In this document: piece after piece, positions 6,874-16,900 of the stretch | Numbering within the stretch: the stretch's first letter is position 1 | Layout: every line of letters begins with the position of its first letter | Made by a program: the position numbers and the translations under genes | DNA from: Paenibacillus sp. V4I3 | Lineage (GTDB): Bacteria > Bacillota > Bacilli > Paenibacillales > NBRC-103111 | Direction: 5' to 3' | Assembly (NCBI RefSeq): GCF_030817215.1 | Contig: NZ_JAUSZA010000001.1 | Span: 3,508,501 to 3,572,500, forward strand | Length of the DNA stretch: 64,000 nt | Notes under the pieces: generated by a model | The model's input: the letters and a program-made list of their open reading frames with translations, nothing else | Databases searched by the model: none | What the model was told of the DNA's origin: nothing

Positions 6874-8943
6874 ATGGACAAAATAGCAAATGGCATTTGG
6901 AGAGTGCGTTTCGGAAATCCCGAATCCCATACTCCAGTCAATCTACGTGAAACGGAAGTGAGAACGGAAGAACTTGCGAAACTCGATTGCCACGGAGTTT
7001 CTCCATTCTCGCTTAGTGACATGGTGATTAAGCAATCGGCAAGAGGGATTTATCTTGAACTTCCTCTGAAAGCCGAGGAGCATATTTATGGTTTTGGACT
7101 GCAGCTGCATCGTGTGGATCACACAGGCAGGAAGAAAGTAATTCGTGTCAACAGCGATCCCGTGGCCGATACAGGAGATAGTCATGCACCTGTACCGTTT
7201 TATGTAACGACCGCAGGATATGGCGTCCTCGTTGACACATCGCGCTACGCAACTTTCTACTGCGGAACTAATTTGCGTAAAGGGGCTTCGGAGAATAAGA
7301 AATTTGAACAGAAGGAAATCGGGACCTCTGAAATAGAATTGTACGGCTACCAGACTACGGAGGGTGATCGATCGGTTGTTGTCGATATTCCATCAGCGGA
7401 AGGCATTGATGTGTATTTGTTTGAAGGTCCGGACATGGTGACCGCCGTGCAGCGGTATAATCTGTTTTCTGGAGGAGGCGTTCTTCCTCCTATGTGGGGA
7501 CTCGGGATGTGGTACCGGGCTTACAGTGCAGCCTCACGTGAGGATGTCATGCGGCTCGCCAAGTGCTTCCGGGATGATGGAATGCCGGTCGATGTGTTTG
7601 GCTTTGAGCCCGGTTGGCAAACGAAGGCCTATTCTTGCTCTTTTGTATGGGATGAAAGCCGTTTCCCGGACCATGAAGGAATGCTCGATGAATTATACGA
7701 TATGAATTACCGGGTCAACCTCTGGGAGCATCTCTTTGTGCATCCGACTTCCCCCATGTACGAAGATTTGATGCCTTATTCCGGTGATTACGAGGTTTGG
7801 GAAGGACTTGTTCCCGACCTGGCCGTAAAGGAAGCCAGAGACATCTTCGCTAAGCATCATTTGAAGGAGTTTGTTGAAAAAGGGATATCCGGATTTAAAT
7901 TAGATGAATGTGACAGCTCCGACTTTGTGCATTCGAATTGGTCCTTCCCGGATATTGCGACATTCCCGTCAGGGATGGACGGGGAACAGATGCACAACCA
8001 ACTAGGAACGCTGTATCAATCCGCTATACAGGCTCCTTTCGAGGCGCTTGGCCGAAGGACGCTATCTCAAGTCCGATCCTCCGGAGCTCTTACTTCGCCG
8101 TTTCCTTTTGTGCTTTATAGCGATCTATACAATCACAAGGTGTTTATACGCGGTGTCGTGAACTGCGGATTCTCCGGGCTTCTATGGTCGCCCGAAGTCC
8201 GTCAAGCGGAATCCCCCGAGGATTTGATTCGCAGGATTCAAACGGCAGTCTTCTCGCCAATGGCTCTGCTCAACTGCTGGAGAATTCCGAATCCACCATG
8301 GATGCAAGTGGATCGTGACAAAAACGTACGTGGTGAATTCCTCGATAATTACAAGGATATTCGAGACATTTGCCGCAAGCTGTTCGAAATACGTATGACT
8401 TTGATTCCTTACCTGTACACAAGCTATGCGAAATATAGTATAGAAGGGTTGCCGCCTTTCCGGGCGCTTGTCATGGATTACCCGGATGACCCAAATACGT
8501 ACGAAATCGACGATGCCTACATGATGGGAGATTCTATCCTTGTGGCGCCAATCATAACAGGTACATCAGAGCGCGACGTGTATCTGCCGAAAGGCCGCTG
8601 GCGGTGTTTCTGGACAAATGAGGCCTACGAAGGCGGACAAGCCTACACCTTTGCGCCGGGCTTGGAACGTATTCCGGTATTCGTGAAAGAGGGTACGCTT
8701 CTGCCGCTTGCCAAACCTTTGCCATATGTTTCCGATAATGCCACCTTCGACATCACCGTTAGAGCTTATGGAGACAGACCGTCGGATTGCTTCCTTTATG
8801 AGGATGACGGAACGACATTCGAATACCGAAAAGGCAGCTTTAATTGGGTGAAGCTAACTTGGAACGAAGGTGTTGATGTTGAACGCATAGGCAACTATAC
8901 GGGCAAACGATATAACATAACCGATTGGGAACTGTTTAAGTAA
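6874..8943 (+). CDS. Glycoside hydrolase family 31 (alpha-glucosidase/alpha-xylosidase type)
   Basis: 689 residues in GH31 order: an N-terminal beta-sandwich (EEHIYGFGLQ, PFYVTTAGYGVLVDTS), a catalytic barrel from about residue 205 (LPPMWGLGMWYR), and C-terminal beta domains (DDAYMMGDSILVAPI, FLYEDDGTTFEY). Asp344 in GFKLDECD is the expected catalytic nucleophile. GH31 enzymes release terminal alpha-linked glucose or xylose; which is not decidable here. No signal peptide, so cytoplasmic. AAAGAGG precedes the ATG. It is divergent from the decayed AraC gene and begins the polysaccharide locus. Confidence 0.9.
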   Translation: MDKIANGIWRVRFGNPESHTPVNLRETEVRTEELAKLDCHGVSPFSLSDMVIKQSARGIYLELPLKAEEHIYGFGLQLHRVDHTGRKKVIRVNSDPVADTGDSHAPVPFYVTTAGYGVLVDTSRYATFYCGTNLRKGASENKKFEQKEIGTSEIELYGYQTTEGDRSVVVDIPSAEGIDVYLFEGPDMVTAVQRYNLFSGGGVLPPMWGLGMWYRAYSAASREDVMRLAKCFRDDGMPVDVFGFEPGWQTKAYSCSFVWDESRFPDHEGMLDELYDMNYRVNLWEHLFVHPTSPMYEDLMPYSGDYEVWEGLVPDLAVKEARDIFAKHHLKEFVEKGISGFKLDECDSSDFVHSNWSFPDIATFPSGMDGEQMHNQLGTLYQSAIQAPFEALGRRTLSQVRSSGALTSPFPFVLYSDLYNHKVFIRGVVNCGFSGLLWSPEVRQAESPEDLIRRIQTAVFSPMALLNCWRIPNPPWMQVDRDKNVRGEFLDNYKDIRDICRKLFEIRMTLIPYLYTSYAKYSIEGLPPFRALVMDYPDDPNTYEIDDAYMMGDSILVAPIITGTSERDVYLPKGRWRCFWTNEAYEGGQAYTFAPGLERIPVFVKEGTLLPLAKPLPYVSDNATFDITVRAYGDRPSDCFLYEDDGTTFEYRKGSFNWVKLTWNEGVDVERIGNYTGKRYNITDWELFK

Positions 8944-9034
8944 TTCTTGCGCAACGGGAAATAAGTTGAAGAACAAAGCGACATATATTTGAGTCAATTT
9001 CATAATAAAAGTCCGATTTTTCCACAAGGGATCA

Positions 9035-9264
9035 ATTCGGGAGAAATGCAGTTGGATAAGAGCCTTTAGAGACTGCTATTTCTTCATTTCCAGCGTATTT
9101 TGTAAAAATAAGAGTCCCTAGAGACTCTTATCCGTCAAGTAAAGTGTGAATTCGGGAGAAAAGCAATCGGATAAGAGCCTTTAGAGACTGCTATCTCTTC
9201 ATTTCCACCGTATTTTGTAAAAATAGGAGTCCCTAGAGACTCTTAACGTTCAAGTGAAGTGTGG
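9035..9264. repeat. 115-bp tandem repeat, two copies
   Basis: Two nearly identical 115-bp units (9035-9149 and 9150-9264) fill most of the 354-base gap between GH31 and GH43. Each unit contains GATAAGAGCCTTTAGAGACT and, about 50 bases on, a partly complementary GAGTCCCTAGAGACTCTTA, so each can form an imperfect hairpin. No open frame runs through them. They end about 35 bases before the GH43 start codon. Confidence 0.85.
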
Positions 9265-9297
9265 ATTCATTTAAAAAGAAAATGCAGGAGGAACAAA

Positions 9298-10899
9298 ATG
9301 ACAATATCAGAAGCTAAATTGAAAATTACGAATCCCGTGTTGACCGGCTTTAACCCAGACCCATGGATGGTGCGGGTCGGTGACGACTATTATATCGCTA
9401 CTTCGACGTTCGAGTGGTTTCCGGGGGTTGCGATATACCATTCGCGGGATATGGTCCATTGGCAGCTGCTGACCCATCCGCTTTCCAAGGGCAGTCAGCT
9501 TGATCTGCTTGGCGTACCAAGCTCCGGCGGTATTTGGGCGCCGAATCTGACTTACGATAACGGTACGTACTATCTGCTATATACGAATGTAGTGGGACGT
9601 AAGGGCGTGTTTAAAGACTTGCACAATTACTTGGTTACGGCTGAAAATATCATGGGTCCATGGTCAGAGCCGATCTATCTGAACGCCAAAGGATTCGATC
9701 CGGCTTTTTTCCACGATGACGATGGACGCAAATGGCTGATGCAGATGCGCTGGGATTTCCGGACAGGCCGTTCGCGCTTTAGCGGTATTTTGATTCAGGA
9801 ATACGATCATGCTGAGGACAGGCTGGTTGGAGAGGAGTCGGTCATTTATCGAGGAACCGAAATTGGCGTCACCGAGGGGCCTAGTATGTTCAAGAAGGAC
9901 GGCTACTATTATTTGATTACTGCAGAAGGTGGTACTGGATGCAACCACGCAGTTACCGTCGCCCGTTCCCGCAATATCGAAGGACCGTACGAAACAGCTC
10001 CGGACAATCCGATGATGACGACGGCTTATGATCGTGAACATCCGCTGCAAAATGCAGGCCATGCGGCCTTCGTAGAGACACAGAACGGAGAATGGTATAT
10101 CTCCCATCTTGCGATACGCGTACTACCTGATGGAAGACGTTTGAACCCGCTCGGACGTGAAACAAACATCCAACGGATCGTTTGGACGGAGGATGGATGG
10201 CCCCGCCTTGAAAACGGCACCCGATTACCTTCACTGGAAGTTAAAGCTCCTGAGCTGGAGCCGCATCCGTTCGCACCTGTACCGGAGAGGGACGATTTCG
10301 ATGCTCCCCAGCTGAATATTCATTTCAGTACGCTGCGAACACCGGCTGATGAAAGCTGGCTTTCTTTGCAGGAGCGTCCGAGCTATCTTCGCTTGCGCGG
10401 CAGGGAGTCTCTGAATTCCTGGCACAAACAAAGTATGGTGGCGCGTCGTATACAGCACTTTGAGTGCGAAGCGGAAACATGTGTCGAGTTCGATCCGCAA
10501 TCTTTTTTTCATATGGCCGGTCTCGTTTGCTACTACGACGAACAGGATTATTACTATCTGCGTATCAGCCATGATGAACACTTGGGCAAACATATTGGCA
10601 TCGCCAAAAGTGTCGGGGGTAAATACGAAGAGCTTCTCGAAAGCATCGTCGTTGTCGATGGCTGGGAACGCTGTTATTTGAGAGTGACGATTGAGCATGG
10701 AATGCTTCAGTTTGCCGTCAGCGCAGACGGAAGCAGTTGGTCGAACATCGGGCCTGAGCTCGATTTTGGCGTCCTTTCCGACGAATACGCCGGAAAGCTT
10801 GGTTTTACGGGCGCAATGGTTGGCGTGTGTGCACAGGATATGAGCGGCGGCGGACATCATGCTGATTTTGATTATTTTACTTATCGTGAACTTTTGTAA
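9298..10899 (+). CDS. Glycoside hydrolase family 43 (beta-xylosidase type)
   Basis: 533 residues. The N-terminal five-bladed propeller starts with NPVLTGFNPDPW, and TSTFEWFPGV and GGIWAPNLTYD are typical of GH43 beta-xylosidases. Candidate catalytic residues are Asp21 (base), Asp134 in GFDPAF (pKa modulator) and Glu193 in GVTEGPS (acid). From about residue 330 a second beta-sandwich follows, with GLVCYYDEQDYYYLRI, matching the C-terminal domain of these xylosidases. Cytoplasmic, no signal peptide. The ATG at 9298 follows CAGGAGG; an earlier in-frame start lies in the repeat and is rejected. It heads a likely operon with the hydrolase and GH88 genes. Expected substrates are xylo- or arabino-oligosaccharides. 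Confidence 0.9.
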   Translation: MTISEAKLKITNPVLTGFNPDPWMVRVGDDYYIATSTFEWFPGVAIYHSRDMVHWQLLTHPLSKGSQLDLLGVPSSGGIWAPNLTYDNGTYYLLYTNVVGRKGVFKDLHNYLVTAENIMGPWSEPIYLNAKGFDPAFFHDDDGRKWLMQMRWDFRTGRSRFSGILIQEYDHAEDRLVGEESVIYRGTEIGVTEGPSMFKKDGYYYLITAEGGTGCNHAVTVARSRNIEGPYETAPDNPMMTTAYDREHPLQNAGHAAFVETQNGEWYISHLAIRVLPDGRRLNPLGRETNIQRIVWTEDGWPRLENGTRLPSLEVKAPELEPHPFAPVPERDDFDAPQLNIHFSTLRTPADESWLSLQERPSYLRLRGRESLNSWHKQSMVARRIQHFECEAETCVEFDPQSFFHMAGLVCYYDEQDYYYLRISHDEHLGKHIGIAKSVGGKYEELLESIVVVDGWERCYLRVTIEHGMLQFAVSADGSSWSNIGPELDFGVLSDEYAGKLGFTGAMVGVCAQDMSGGGHHADFDYFTYRELL

Positions 10900-10917
10900 C
10901 GGGAGATTAGGTTAAAT

Positions 10918-11772
10918 ATGAATAATCGGGAAATCCTTTCAGGGCGTCTTGACATCGGTGGAAAAGAGCTCCATTACGAAGTCTCCGGAGCAGGACCTGC
11001 TGTCGTCCTGCTTCACGGACATTCCGTAGATCGTAGAATGTGGGACGCTCAGTTTGCGAGTTTAGCTACCCGGTATCAGGTCCTTCGTTATGACTTAAGA
11101 GGCTACGGCCTTTCCGATATGCCGCAAGAGGGAGAAGCTTATTTACATGCCGAGGATCTGTACAAAGTAATCAATCATCTGGGCATTAAGCAAGCACATA
11201 TCGTTGGTTTATCCTTGGGGGCCTTTGTAGCACTGGACTTTCTGTATCTACATCCGGATCATGTGATGACTGTCTCCGTTGCGAGCGGAGCCATCTATGC
11301 GAATGAGGAAGATGAGTCAGTAAACAATGATCCGTTTCAGGATGCAGATTCTGCTCACGAATCCCAATCGTCAAGACCAGGGCGTAACGACCCGGCGATC
11401 CAAGAGAAAGTAGACGAATGGTTCATTAATCTGATGGACAGCTGCGGGAAATACAAGGATGAAATCCGTGACCAGCTATGGAAAATGATTGGCGACTGGT
11501 CTGCTTGGACGCTGAGGCATCGAGAACCTAAGTGCCTGATCGGTCCAGATCTCGCACGCGGCCTTCGCACAAACGTTGTCCGAACGCCCATTCTTGTCAT
11601 CATTGGAGGGGACGACTCGGAGGGCAGCATCCGCTCGTCGGAAAAGCTGCTCGCTCTTGTGCCATCCGCTCGCAGAGCGGATATCGCAGATGCAGGTCAT
11701 TTTTCCAATATGGAGCGACCGGAAGTTTTTACGAACGTGCTGGAGCACTTTTTTGAAGAACAGAGACAGTGA
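10918..11772 (+). CDS. Alpha/beta-hydrolase
   Basis: 284 residues with the classic fold: oxyanion motif LLHGHSVDRRMWD, nucleophile Ser99 in GLSLGA, an acid in IIGGDDSEG and a histidine in ADAGHFSNMERPE near the end. It begins 18 bases after the GH43 gene and is followed by GH88, so it is probably co-transcribed. In this setting it may remove ester groups from sugars, but the family also includes lactonases and other hydrolases, so the substrate is not known. No signal peptide. There is an extra acidic, Ser-rich stretch at about residues 122-160 in the cap region. Confidence 0.75.
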   Translation: MNNREILSGRLDIGGKELHYEVSGAGPAVVLLHGHSVDRRMWDAQFASLATRYQVLRYDLRGYGLSDMPQEGEAYLHAEDLYKVINHLGIKQAHIVGLSLGAFVALDFLYLHPDHVMTVSVASGAIYANEEDESVNNDPFQDADSAHESQSSRPGRNDPAIQEKVDEWFINLMDSCGKYKDEIRDQLWKMIGDWSAWTLRHREPKCLIGPDLARGLRTNVVRTPILVIIGGDDSEGSIRSSEKLLALVPSARRADIADAGHFSNMERPEVFTNVLEHFFEEQRQ

Positions 11773-11816
11773 GAATGAGAAGATAGTCTACTAATGAATA
11801 GAAAGAGTGATAACCT

Positions 11817-13007
11817 GTGCATACGATTAATTTGGAACCATTGAGCCGTCTGGAGCAGTTTGGACAACCGCCAGTCATAGATTCAACATTTGCAGAGGAA
11901 GCTATTGGTTTTATTCTTAAGCAAATCGATCGTAATCTGGAAGCATTCACGCATCAATTTCCGGCGCCTGCAAGCGAAAATCTGATTTATCCGGGCATTG
12001 ACAATGTGGAGTGGACTTCGAGCTTCTGGACGGGTATGCTGTGGCTTGCTTACGAATATACAGGGGATGAAAAATACCGCCATGTCGCGGAAAGCCAACT
12101 TCAAGGCTACAAGGAACGCGTAGAGAAACGGATCGAAACGAATACGCATGATATTGGTTTTCTGTATTCTCTGTCTTGTGTCGCTGCTTATAAGCTAACC
12201 GGCAATGAAGAGGCTAAGCAGACAGCTTTGCTCGCAGCGGATTTATTAATGGAACGCTACTTTGATAAAGCAGGCATCGTTCAGGCTTGGGGAGAACTCA
12301 GCGACCCCGAACAGCAGGGCAGAATGATCATCGACTGCAACTTGAATCTGCCGCTTCTGTACTGGGCGACTGAAGTGTCGGGCGAGCCGAGGTATGCCGA
12401 AGCAGCGAGAAGTCACGTCAAGCAGGCAGCTGCCTTTATTGTCAGAGAGGATGCATCGACGTACCACACCTTTTATATGGATGTGAAAACGGGATTGCCG
12501 AGATTCGGAAGAACTCATCAAGGCTATGCCGACGATACATGCTGGTCGCGTGGTCAAGCCTGGGGAATCAGCGGCTTCCCTCTCAGCTATTTATATACGG
12601 GTGATACAGAACTGCTCGAATTGACCAAGAAGCTGTCAAATTATTTTCTTAACCGTCTGCCGGACGATCTTGTCTGCTACTGGGATTTGATCTTCTTAGA
12701 AGGCAATGAACAGGAGCGGGATAGCTCGGCGGCTGCGATTGCCGCATGCGGTTTGCTCGAACTCTCCAAACAATTGCCGCTTCTAGACCCGTCGAAGAAC
12801 GTCTACGAGAATGCGGCGCTGCACATCCTGAAATCACTTCACGAAAACTACACAGCCAAGAATTACCCAGAGTCAAATGGCGTGTTGATTCACGCCGTGT
12901 ACAACAAGCCACGCGGAATGGGCATCAACGAGTGCAACATTTGGGGCGATTATTTCTATTTTGAAGCATTAATTCGCGTTGTGAAAGATTGGAAGCCATA
13001 CTGGTAG
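11817..13007 (+). CDS. Glycoside hydrolase family 88, unsaturated glucuronyl hydrolase (copy 1)
   Basis: 396 residues forming an (alpha/alpha)6 barrel. Conserved motifs are FWTGMLWLAYEYTGD, NTHDIGF (Asp112), IIDCNLNLPLLYWA (Asp173) and CWSRGQAWG. The two aspartates correspond to the catalytic pair of the family, which hydrates the double bond of delta-4,5-unsaturated uronic acids left by polysaccharide lyases and so releases the terminal residue. Cytoplasmic. The start is GTG at 11817 with a weak AAGAG-type site. It is the last gene of the GH43-hydrolase-GH88 run and is followed by a terminator. A second GH88 lies at 16965-18086. Confidence 0.9.
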   Translation: MHTINLEPLSRLEQFGQPPVIDSTFAEEAIGFILKQIDRNLEAFTHQFPAPASENLIYPGIDNVEWTSSFWTGMLWLAYEYTGDEKYRHVAESQLQGYKERVEKRIETNTHDIGFLYSLSCVAAYKLTGNEEAKQTALLAADLLMERYFDKAGIVQAWGELSDPEQQGRMIIDCNLNLPLLYWATEVSGEPRYAEAARSHVKQAAAFIVREDASTYHTFYMDVKTGLPRFGRTHQGYADDTCWSRGQAWGISGFPLSYLYTGDTELLELTKKLSNYFLNRLPDDLVCYWDLIFLEGNEQERDSSAAAIAACGLLELSKQLPLLDPSKNVYENAALHILKSLHENYTAKNYPESNGVLIHAVYNKPRGMGINECNIWGDYFYFEALIRVVKDWKPYW

Positions 13008-13047
13008 TCAGGCAAGAGTGTGATTTTAAATTTTATATGATTTGAAC

Positions 13048-13093
13048 AACAAAAGGGGGCGACGAATGTTAAATTCGATCTGCCCCTTTTGTT
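13048..13093. terminator. Bidirectional terminator between GH88 and AraC
   Basis: AACAAAAGGGGGC pairs with GCCCCTTTTGTT around an AT-rich loop, giving T-runs on both strands. It serves the converging GH88 and AraC genes. Confidence 0.75.
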
Positions 13094-13953
13094 TAAGACC
13101 TGTAGAATTGCCGCATGTACGCTGATGGCGATTCGCCATAAACTTTCTTGAACACTCTGCTAAAGTAAAAAGGATTCTGATACCCGAGCCGCTCACTAAT
13201 CTCCGCTAAGTTCAACGAGCTTAGTCGCATCAGCTCGATCGCCTTGTTCAGCTTTAACATCGTATGAGTCTCTACGATGCTTTTGCCCGTTGCTCTTTTG
13301 AATGAGGCAGAAATGTAGCTGTAATTCATGTTCAAGTGTTTTTGCAGTCTGGCAGCATCGAAAGGCTCCTCGAGATGTGCCACCAAATAGGTCATGATTC
13401 GGTCGGTCGTCCGACGAGCAGCTTCGGCGATTCCATCCTGATCGGAAGCGGCCGCATGCAGTTCGAGGAAGAATTGATAGACGTTCAAGCTAGTCCGTGT
13501 CATTTTGTGAGCAGCTGAATCACGCATTCCATGGATCATAGCATGAAGTCGTTTCTCTGTTCCTAGGGGTGCTTTAGCAAATTTGGGCAGTACGACGCGG
13601 TATTGATAATGATCGGGATAGTAATACTCCAGCTCGGGACGCGGGGTATGGTCTTTGTAATCCTTACTTTCGTCAGCGACTGTGTCGAAATGAATCCAAT
13701 ACCAGGAAGTTCCCGCCAGCGTCTCAGGTAGGCCCCAGTGATGTAAGCCTTTTTTTAAGAATAAGTACTCCTGTTCACCTACAACATAGGAAGATCCTTC
13801 CTCGATGACTTGCATGCCTCCTTTGGCGACATAGAGGAATACATGGTAGTCCAGAATACGGTCAGGATGGGTATATCGTGTATCCGTTTGGTTCAAGCCA
13901 ATATCCCGGATCAACGGGAATCTGTCCGCAGTTAAATCAAAGAACTTGTCCAT
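13093..13953 (-). CDS. AraC-family transcriptional regulator
   Basis: 286 residues. The N-terminal half is a cupin-like sugar-sensing domain (DYHVFLYVAKGGMQVIEEG, EYLFLKKGLHHWG). The C-terminal 100 residues hold two helix-turn-helix motifs (LQKHLNMNYSYISASFKRAT and LAEISERLGYQNPFYFSRVF), ending in the AraC signature. Start ATG at 13953 with GAGAGAGGAA upstream. It is divergent from the broken GH127 gene and is the likely regulator of it. Its C-terminal motif closely resembles the fragment left in the decayed AraC at 6195-6721. Confidence 0.88.
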   Translation of the reverse strand: MDKFFDLTADRFPLIRDIGLNQTDTRYTHPDRILDYHVFLYVAKGGMQVIEEGSSYVVGEQEYLFLKKGLHHWGLPETLAGTSWYWIHFDTVADESKDYKDHTPRPELEYYYPDHYQYRVVLPKFAKAPLGTEKRLHAMIHGMRDSAAHKMTRTSLNVYQFFLELHAAASDQDGIAEAARRTTDRIMTYLVAHLEEPFDAARLQKHLNMNYSYISASFKRATGKSIVETHTMLKLNKAIELMRLSSLNLAEISERLGYQNPFYFSRVFKKVYGESPSAYMRQFYRS

Positions 13954-14113
13954 AGAGCGATTCCTCTCTCAACATGTTTGTTGCTTAATAAATAACAAAA
14001 AAAGTATATGAAAATTCAAAATATAGTGTATGGAGTGAAGTATATCATAACTTTAAAATGAAAAAGAAAACAAAAAAAAGAATGGGTGAGAAGTGATGAG
14101 AGGAAAGACGGTC

Positions 14114-15989
14114 ATGTGAGACTTTCCGGCTGGACACGTTCGATTGCTAGCGGGTCCACTCAAGAAGCGGTTTGAACTAAATAAACAGTACATGATAAGC
14201 CTGACCAACGAGAATTTACTCCGTAGTTTTTATCTGGAAGCAGGGCTGTGGAGCTATAGCGGCAACGGCGGCACTACTAGCGCTACGACCACAAGCATGG
14301 ATGGTCCGGAGCATTGGCATTGGGGTTGGGAATCGCCAACCTGCGAGCTGCGAGGACATATTATGGGACACTGGCTTTCGGCAGCAGCCCGCATATATGC
14401 GCAAACTGGCGATCCGTTAGTGAAAGCGAAGGCTGATTATATCGTAGCTGAATTGAAGCGCTGTCAGAGAAGCGAATGGAGGGGAGTGGCTTGCTGCGTT
14501 CCCAGAAACATATATGGACCGCATAGCTAGTGGTAAATTCGTATGGGCACCTCACTATACGATTCATAAACTGCTTATGGGATTGTATGAAATCTATGCA
14601 ATCACGGACAATGAGCATGCGGTACATCTGATTTCAGGCATCGCAGCCTGGTTTTATCGCTGGACGGGACAATTCTCGCAGGAGCAGATGGACGATCTGC
14701 TTGATCTTGAGACCGGCGGCATGCTGGAAGCTTGGGCGGATCTGTATGGGATTACCGGCGATGAGAAGCATCTCGAGCTCATACGGAGATACGATCGGCG
14801 GCGATTTTTCGATGCGCTGATGGAAGGAAAAGATGTACTGACGAACAAGCATGCCAATACACAAATTCCTGAGATTCTTGGTGCTGCACGGGTTTGGGAA
14901 GTAACAGGGGATGAACGGTACCGAAAAATAGTGGAAGCGTTTTGGGCCACTGCCGTCACAAATCGCGGTTATGTTGCTACAGGGGCAGGCGACAATGGCG
15001 AGCTATGGATGCCGGCAAACGAAATGGCTGCCAGACTCGGCGTCGGTCAGGAGCACTGCTGCAACTACAACATGATGCGCCTTGCGCAAGTGCTGCTCCG
15101 CTGGACGGGTGATCCTATTTATGCCGACTATTGGGAGCGTCGGTTTATGAATGGTGTGCTTGCTCATCAACATGGGGATACTGGCATGATTTCATATTTC
15201 CTCGGCGCAGCTGCAGGCAGCAAAAAAACATGGGGCTCACCGACTCAGCACTTCTGGTGCTGTCACGGTACGCTTATGCAGGCTAACGCATCCTATGAGT
15301 CGCAAATTTTCATGGAGGAAGAGAGCGGAATCACCGTCTGTCAATGGCTGCCTTCCGAGCTGCATTGTGATCACGGCGGCAGCGCATTAAGTATCCGCTT
15401 GGAACAGGACGGACAGCACGGCATTTATCCACTTAACAACTGGTCCGTTGAAGGTATGACCGCGATTACGAAAGTGAGCATTCCGTCCATTCCGGTTCAA
15501 CGTCCGGACAGCTTCATTTATAAAATTACCGTCAAGGTTGAGAAAGTTTCTACATTTACATTGAAGCTGCGCTTGCCTTGGTGGCTGAAGGGCCACCCAA
15601 AGATTTCAGTGAATGGCGTCGAACAGGCGCAGGGAGTGGCAGAAGCATCGTCCTTCTTCCAACTCACCCGAGAATGGCTTAGTGGCGATACGATTACCAT
15701 CGAATTCTCGAAGGCGTTAACGGCTGAACCTCTTCCTGGAGAGCCAGGTACCTATGCGTTCTTAGATGGTCCGATCGTGCTTGCGGGATTAACCAGTGAG
15801 GAACGGGTGCTTTCTGGGGATCCTTCTCGTCCGGATACGATGTTGGCTCCTGACCGAGAGCGGAACCATGGCTGGTGGAATCCCGGATATTACCGCACTA
15901 AGGCGGTGGACCGCGGATTTAGGTTCATTCCTTTGTATGAGGTTAAAGATGAAAGTTATTCGATTTATTTTCCAATCCAGACGTCTTAA
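14114..15989 (+). pseudogene. Glycoside hydrolase family 127 (beta-L-arabinofuranosidase type), two lesions
   Basis: GH127 features are GPLKKRFELN near the N-terminus, APHYTIHKLLMGL, GQEHCCNYNMMRLA and FWCCHGT. The glutamate and cysteines of the last two motifs match the Zn-binding site and cysteine nucleophile of this family, which removes beta-L-arabinofuranose. An ATG with GAGGAAA upstream at 14114 is followed at once by TGA (14117-14119), after which the frame continues with FPAGHVRLLAGPL. A second break, a 1- or 2-base indel near 14468, separates ELKRCQ from EANGGEWLAAFPETYMDR. All conserved residues are otherwise present, so the damage is recent or a sequencing artefact. The end overlaps the converging AraC gene by 47 bases. 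Confidence 0.8.
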
Positions 15990-16857
15990 GAGATGGTGCG
16001 CTTCTATCATTCCTGTATTTGAGCGGAGTTATTCCGACCACCCTTTTGAAGAGCTGAATAAAGTAAGAGGCGTTCGGTATGCCGATTCGAATACCGATTT
16101 CCTCGACCGCCAAATCCGTCGTCTCGAGCAATCTGCAGGCTTGTTTCATCCGTCTGGCCGTCAAGTAATCCGTTACGCTGCTGCCTGTCTCCTGACGAAA
16201 AACTCTAGAAATGTAGCTCGTGGACAGATGTGTTTCTTTGGCCAAATTTTCAAGACTAACGTCATCCTGATAATGCTTTTCGATCCAACTCATAATCGTT
16301 TCCGAGTAACGCGGATTTCTTCGCAATGCCTCTTGTACATCTTTCACTTTCGCGTACACACTGTCCACAACATTCAAAAGTTGCAGCAAAAGCAAAGTGA
16401 TATCTTCACAATCGCGAACGTTATCATCGTTATTGCGATTAAAGGATGAGTAAATCCATTCTATCGATTCTGCTTGTAGGGAAAGATCATAAGCATGATT
16501 ACGGTCACTACCTTGCCATAATGCAGTAAAAAGGGCGTGCTTTTTCGGGAATGGACGTAATTGTTGTTCAATGAGAACAGGATCTACATAAAAGATGGAT
16601 CGAACATAGGGTGTTTCAGGACTAACCATTGCGTGAATACGATGGAGTTGAAAAGGCTGGAAGAAGAAGAACATTCCTCGTCTGATTTCGTAAGCCTGGC
16701 GATTCAGGACGATGCTGCCCTGTCCTTCGTGTACGAAGACTGCTTCGCAGCATTGATGCCAGTGATAGTACCCTTTGAAGCCATTTTCAGACCTGAGGTG
16801 ATAATCCCAAACGATGTCTTTATGATCAAAGATAACAGGTTCGAATAGCCGGTTCAT
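15943..16857 (-). CDS. AraC-family transcriptional regulator
   Basis: 304 residues. The N-terminal cupin-type sensor contains KGYYHWHQCCEAVFVHEGQG and RRGMFFFFQPFQLHRIH. The C-terminal domain has two helix-turn-helix motifs (LENLAKETHLSTSYISRVF and VEEIGIRIGIPNASYFIQLF). The ATG at 16857 follows AGGAGGT at 6 bases; an in-frame ATG further upstream at 16908 has no such site. It is divergent from the second GH88 gene. Its paralogue upstream of GH31 has decayed while the shared promoter motif survives, so this protein may control both promoters. The C-terminal tail overlaps the end of the GH127 reading frame on the opposite strand. Confidence 0.88.
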   Translation of the reverse strand: MNRLFEPVIFDHKDIVWDYHLRSENGFKGYYHWHQCCEAVFVHEGQGSIVLNRQAYEIRRGMFFFFQPFQLHRIHAMVSPETPYVRSIFYVDPVLIEQQLRPFPKKHALFTALWQGSDRNHAYDLSLQAESIEWIYSSFNRNNDDNVRDCEDITLLLLQLLNVVDSVYAKVKDVQEALRRNPRYSETIMSWIEKHYQDDVSLENLAKETHLSTSYISRVFRQETGSSVTDYLTARRMKQACRLLETTDLAVEEIGIRIGIPNASYFIQLFKRVVGITPLKYRNDRSAPSLKTSGLENKSNNFHL

Positions 16858-16900
16858 AGGGCTACCTCCTATATGACAAAATATGAACATTTGTTGATAT

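Noticed and set aside
9259..9297. Upstream extension of the GH43 protein
   Set aside because: It translates the repeat end into a basic peptide without homology; the ATG at 9298 has a good ribosome binding site.
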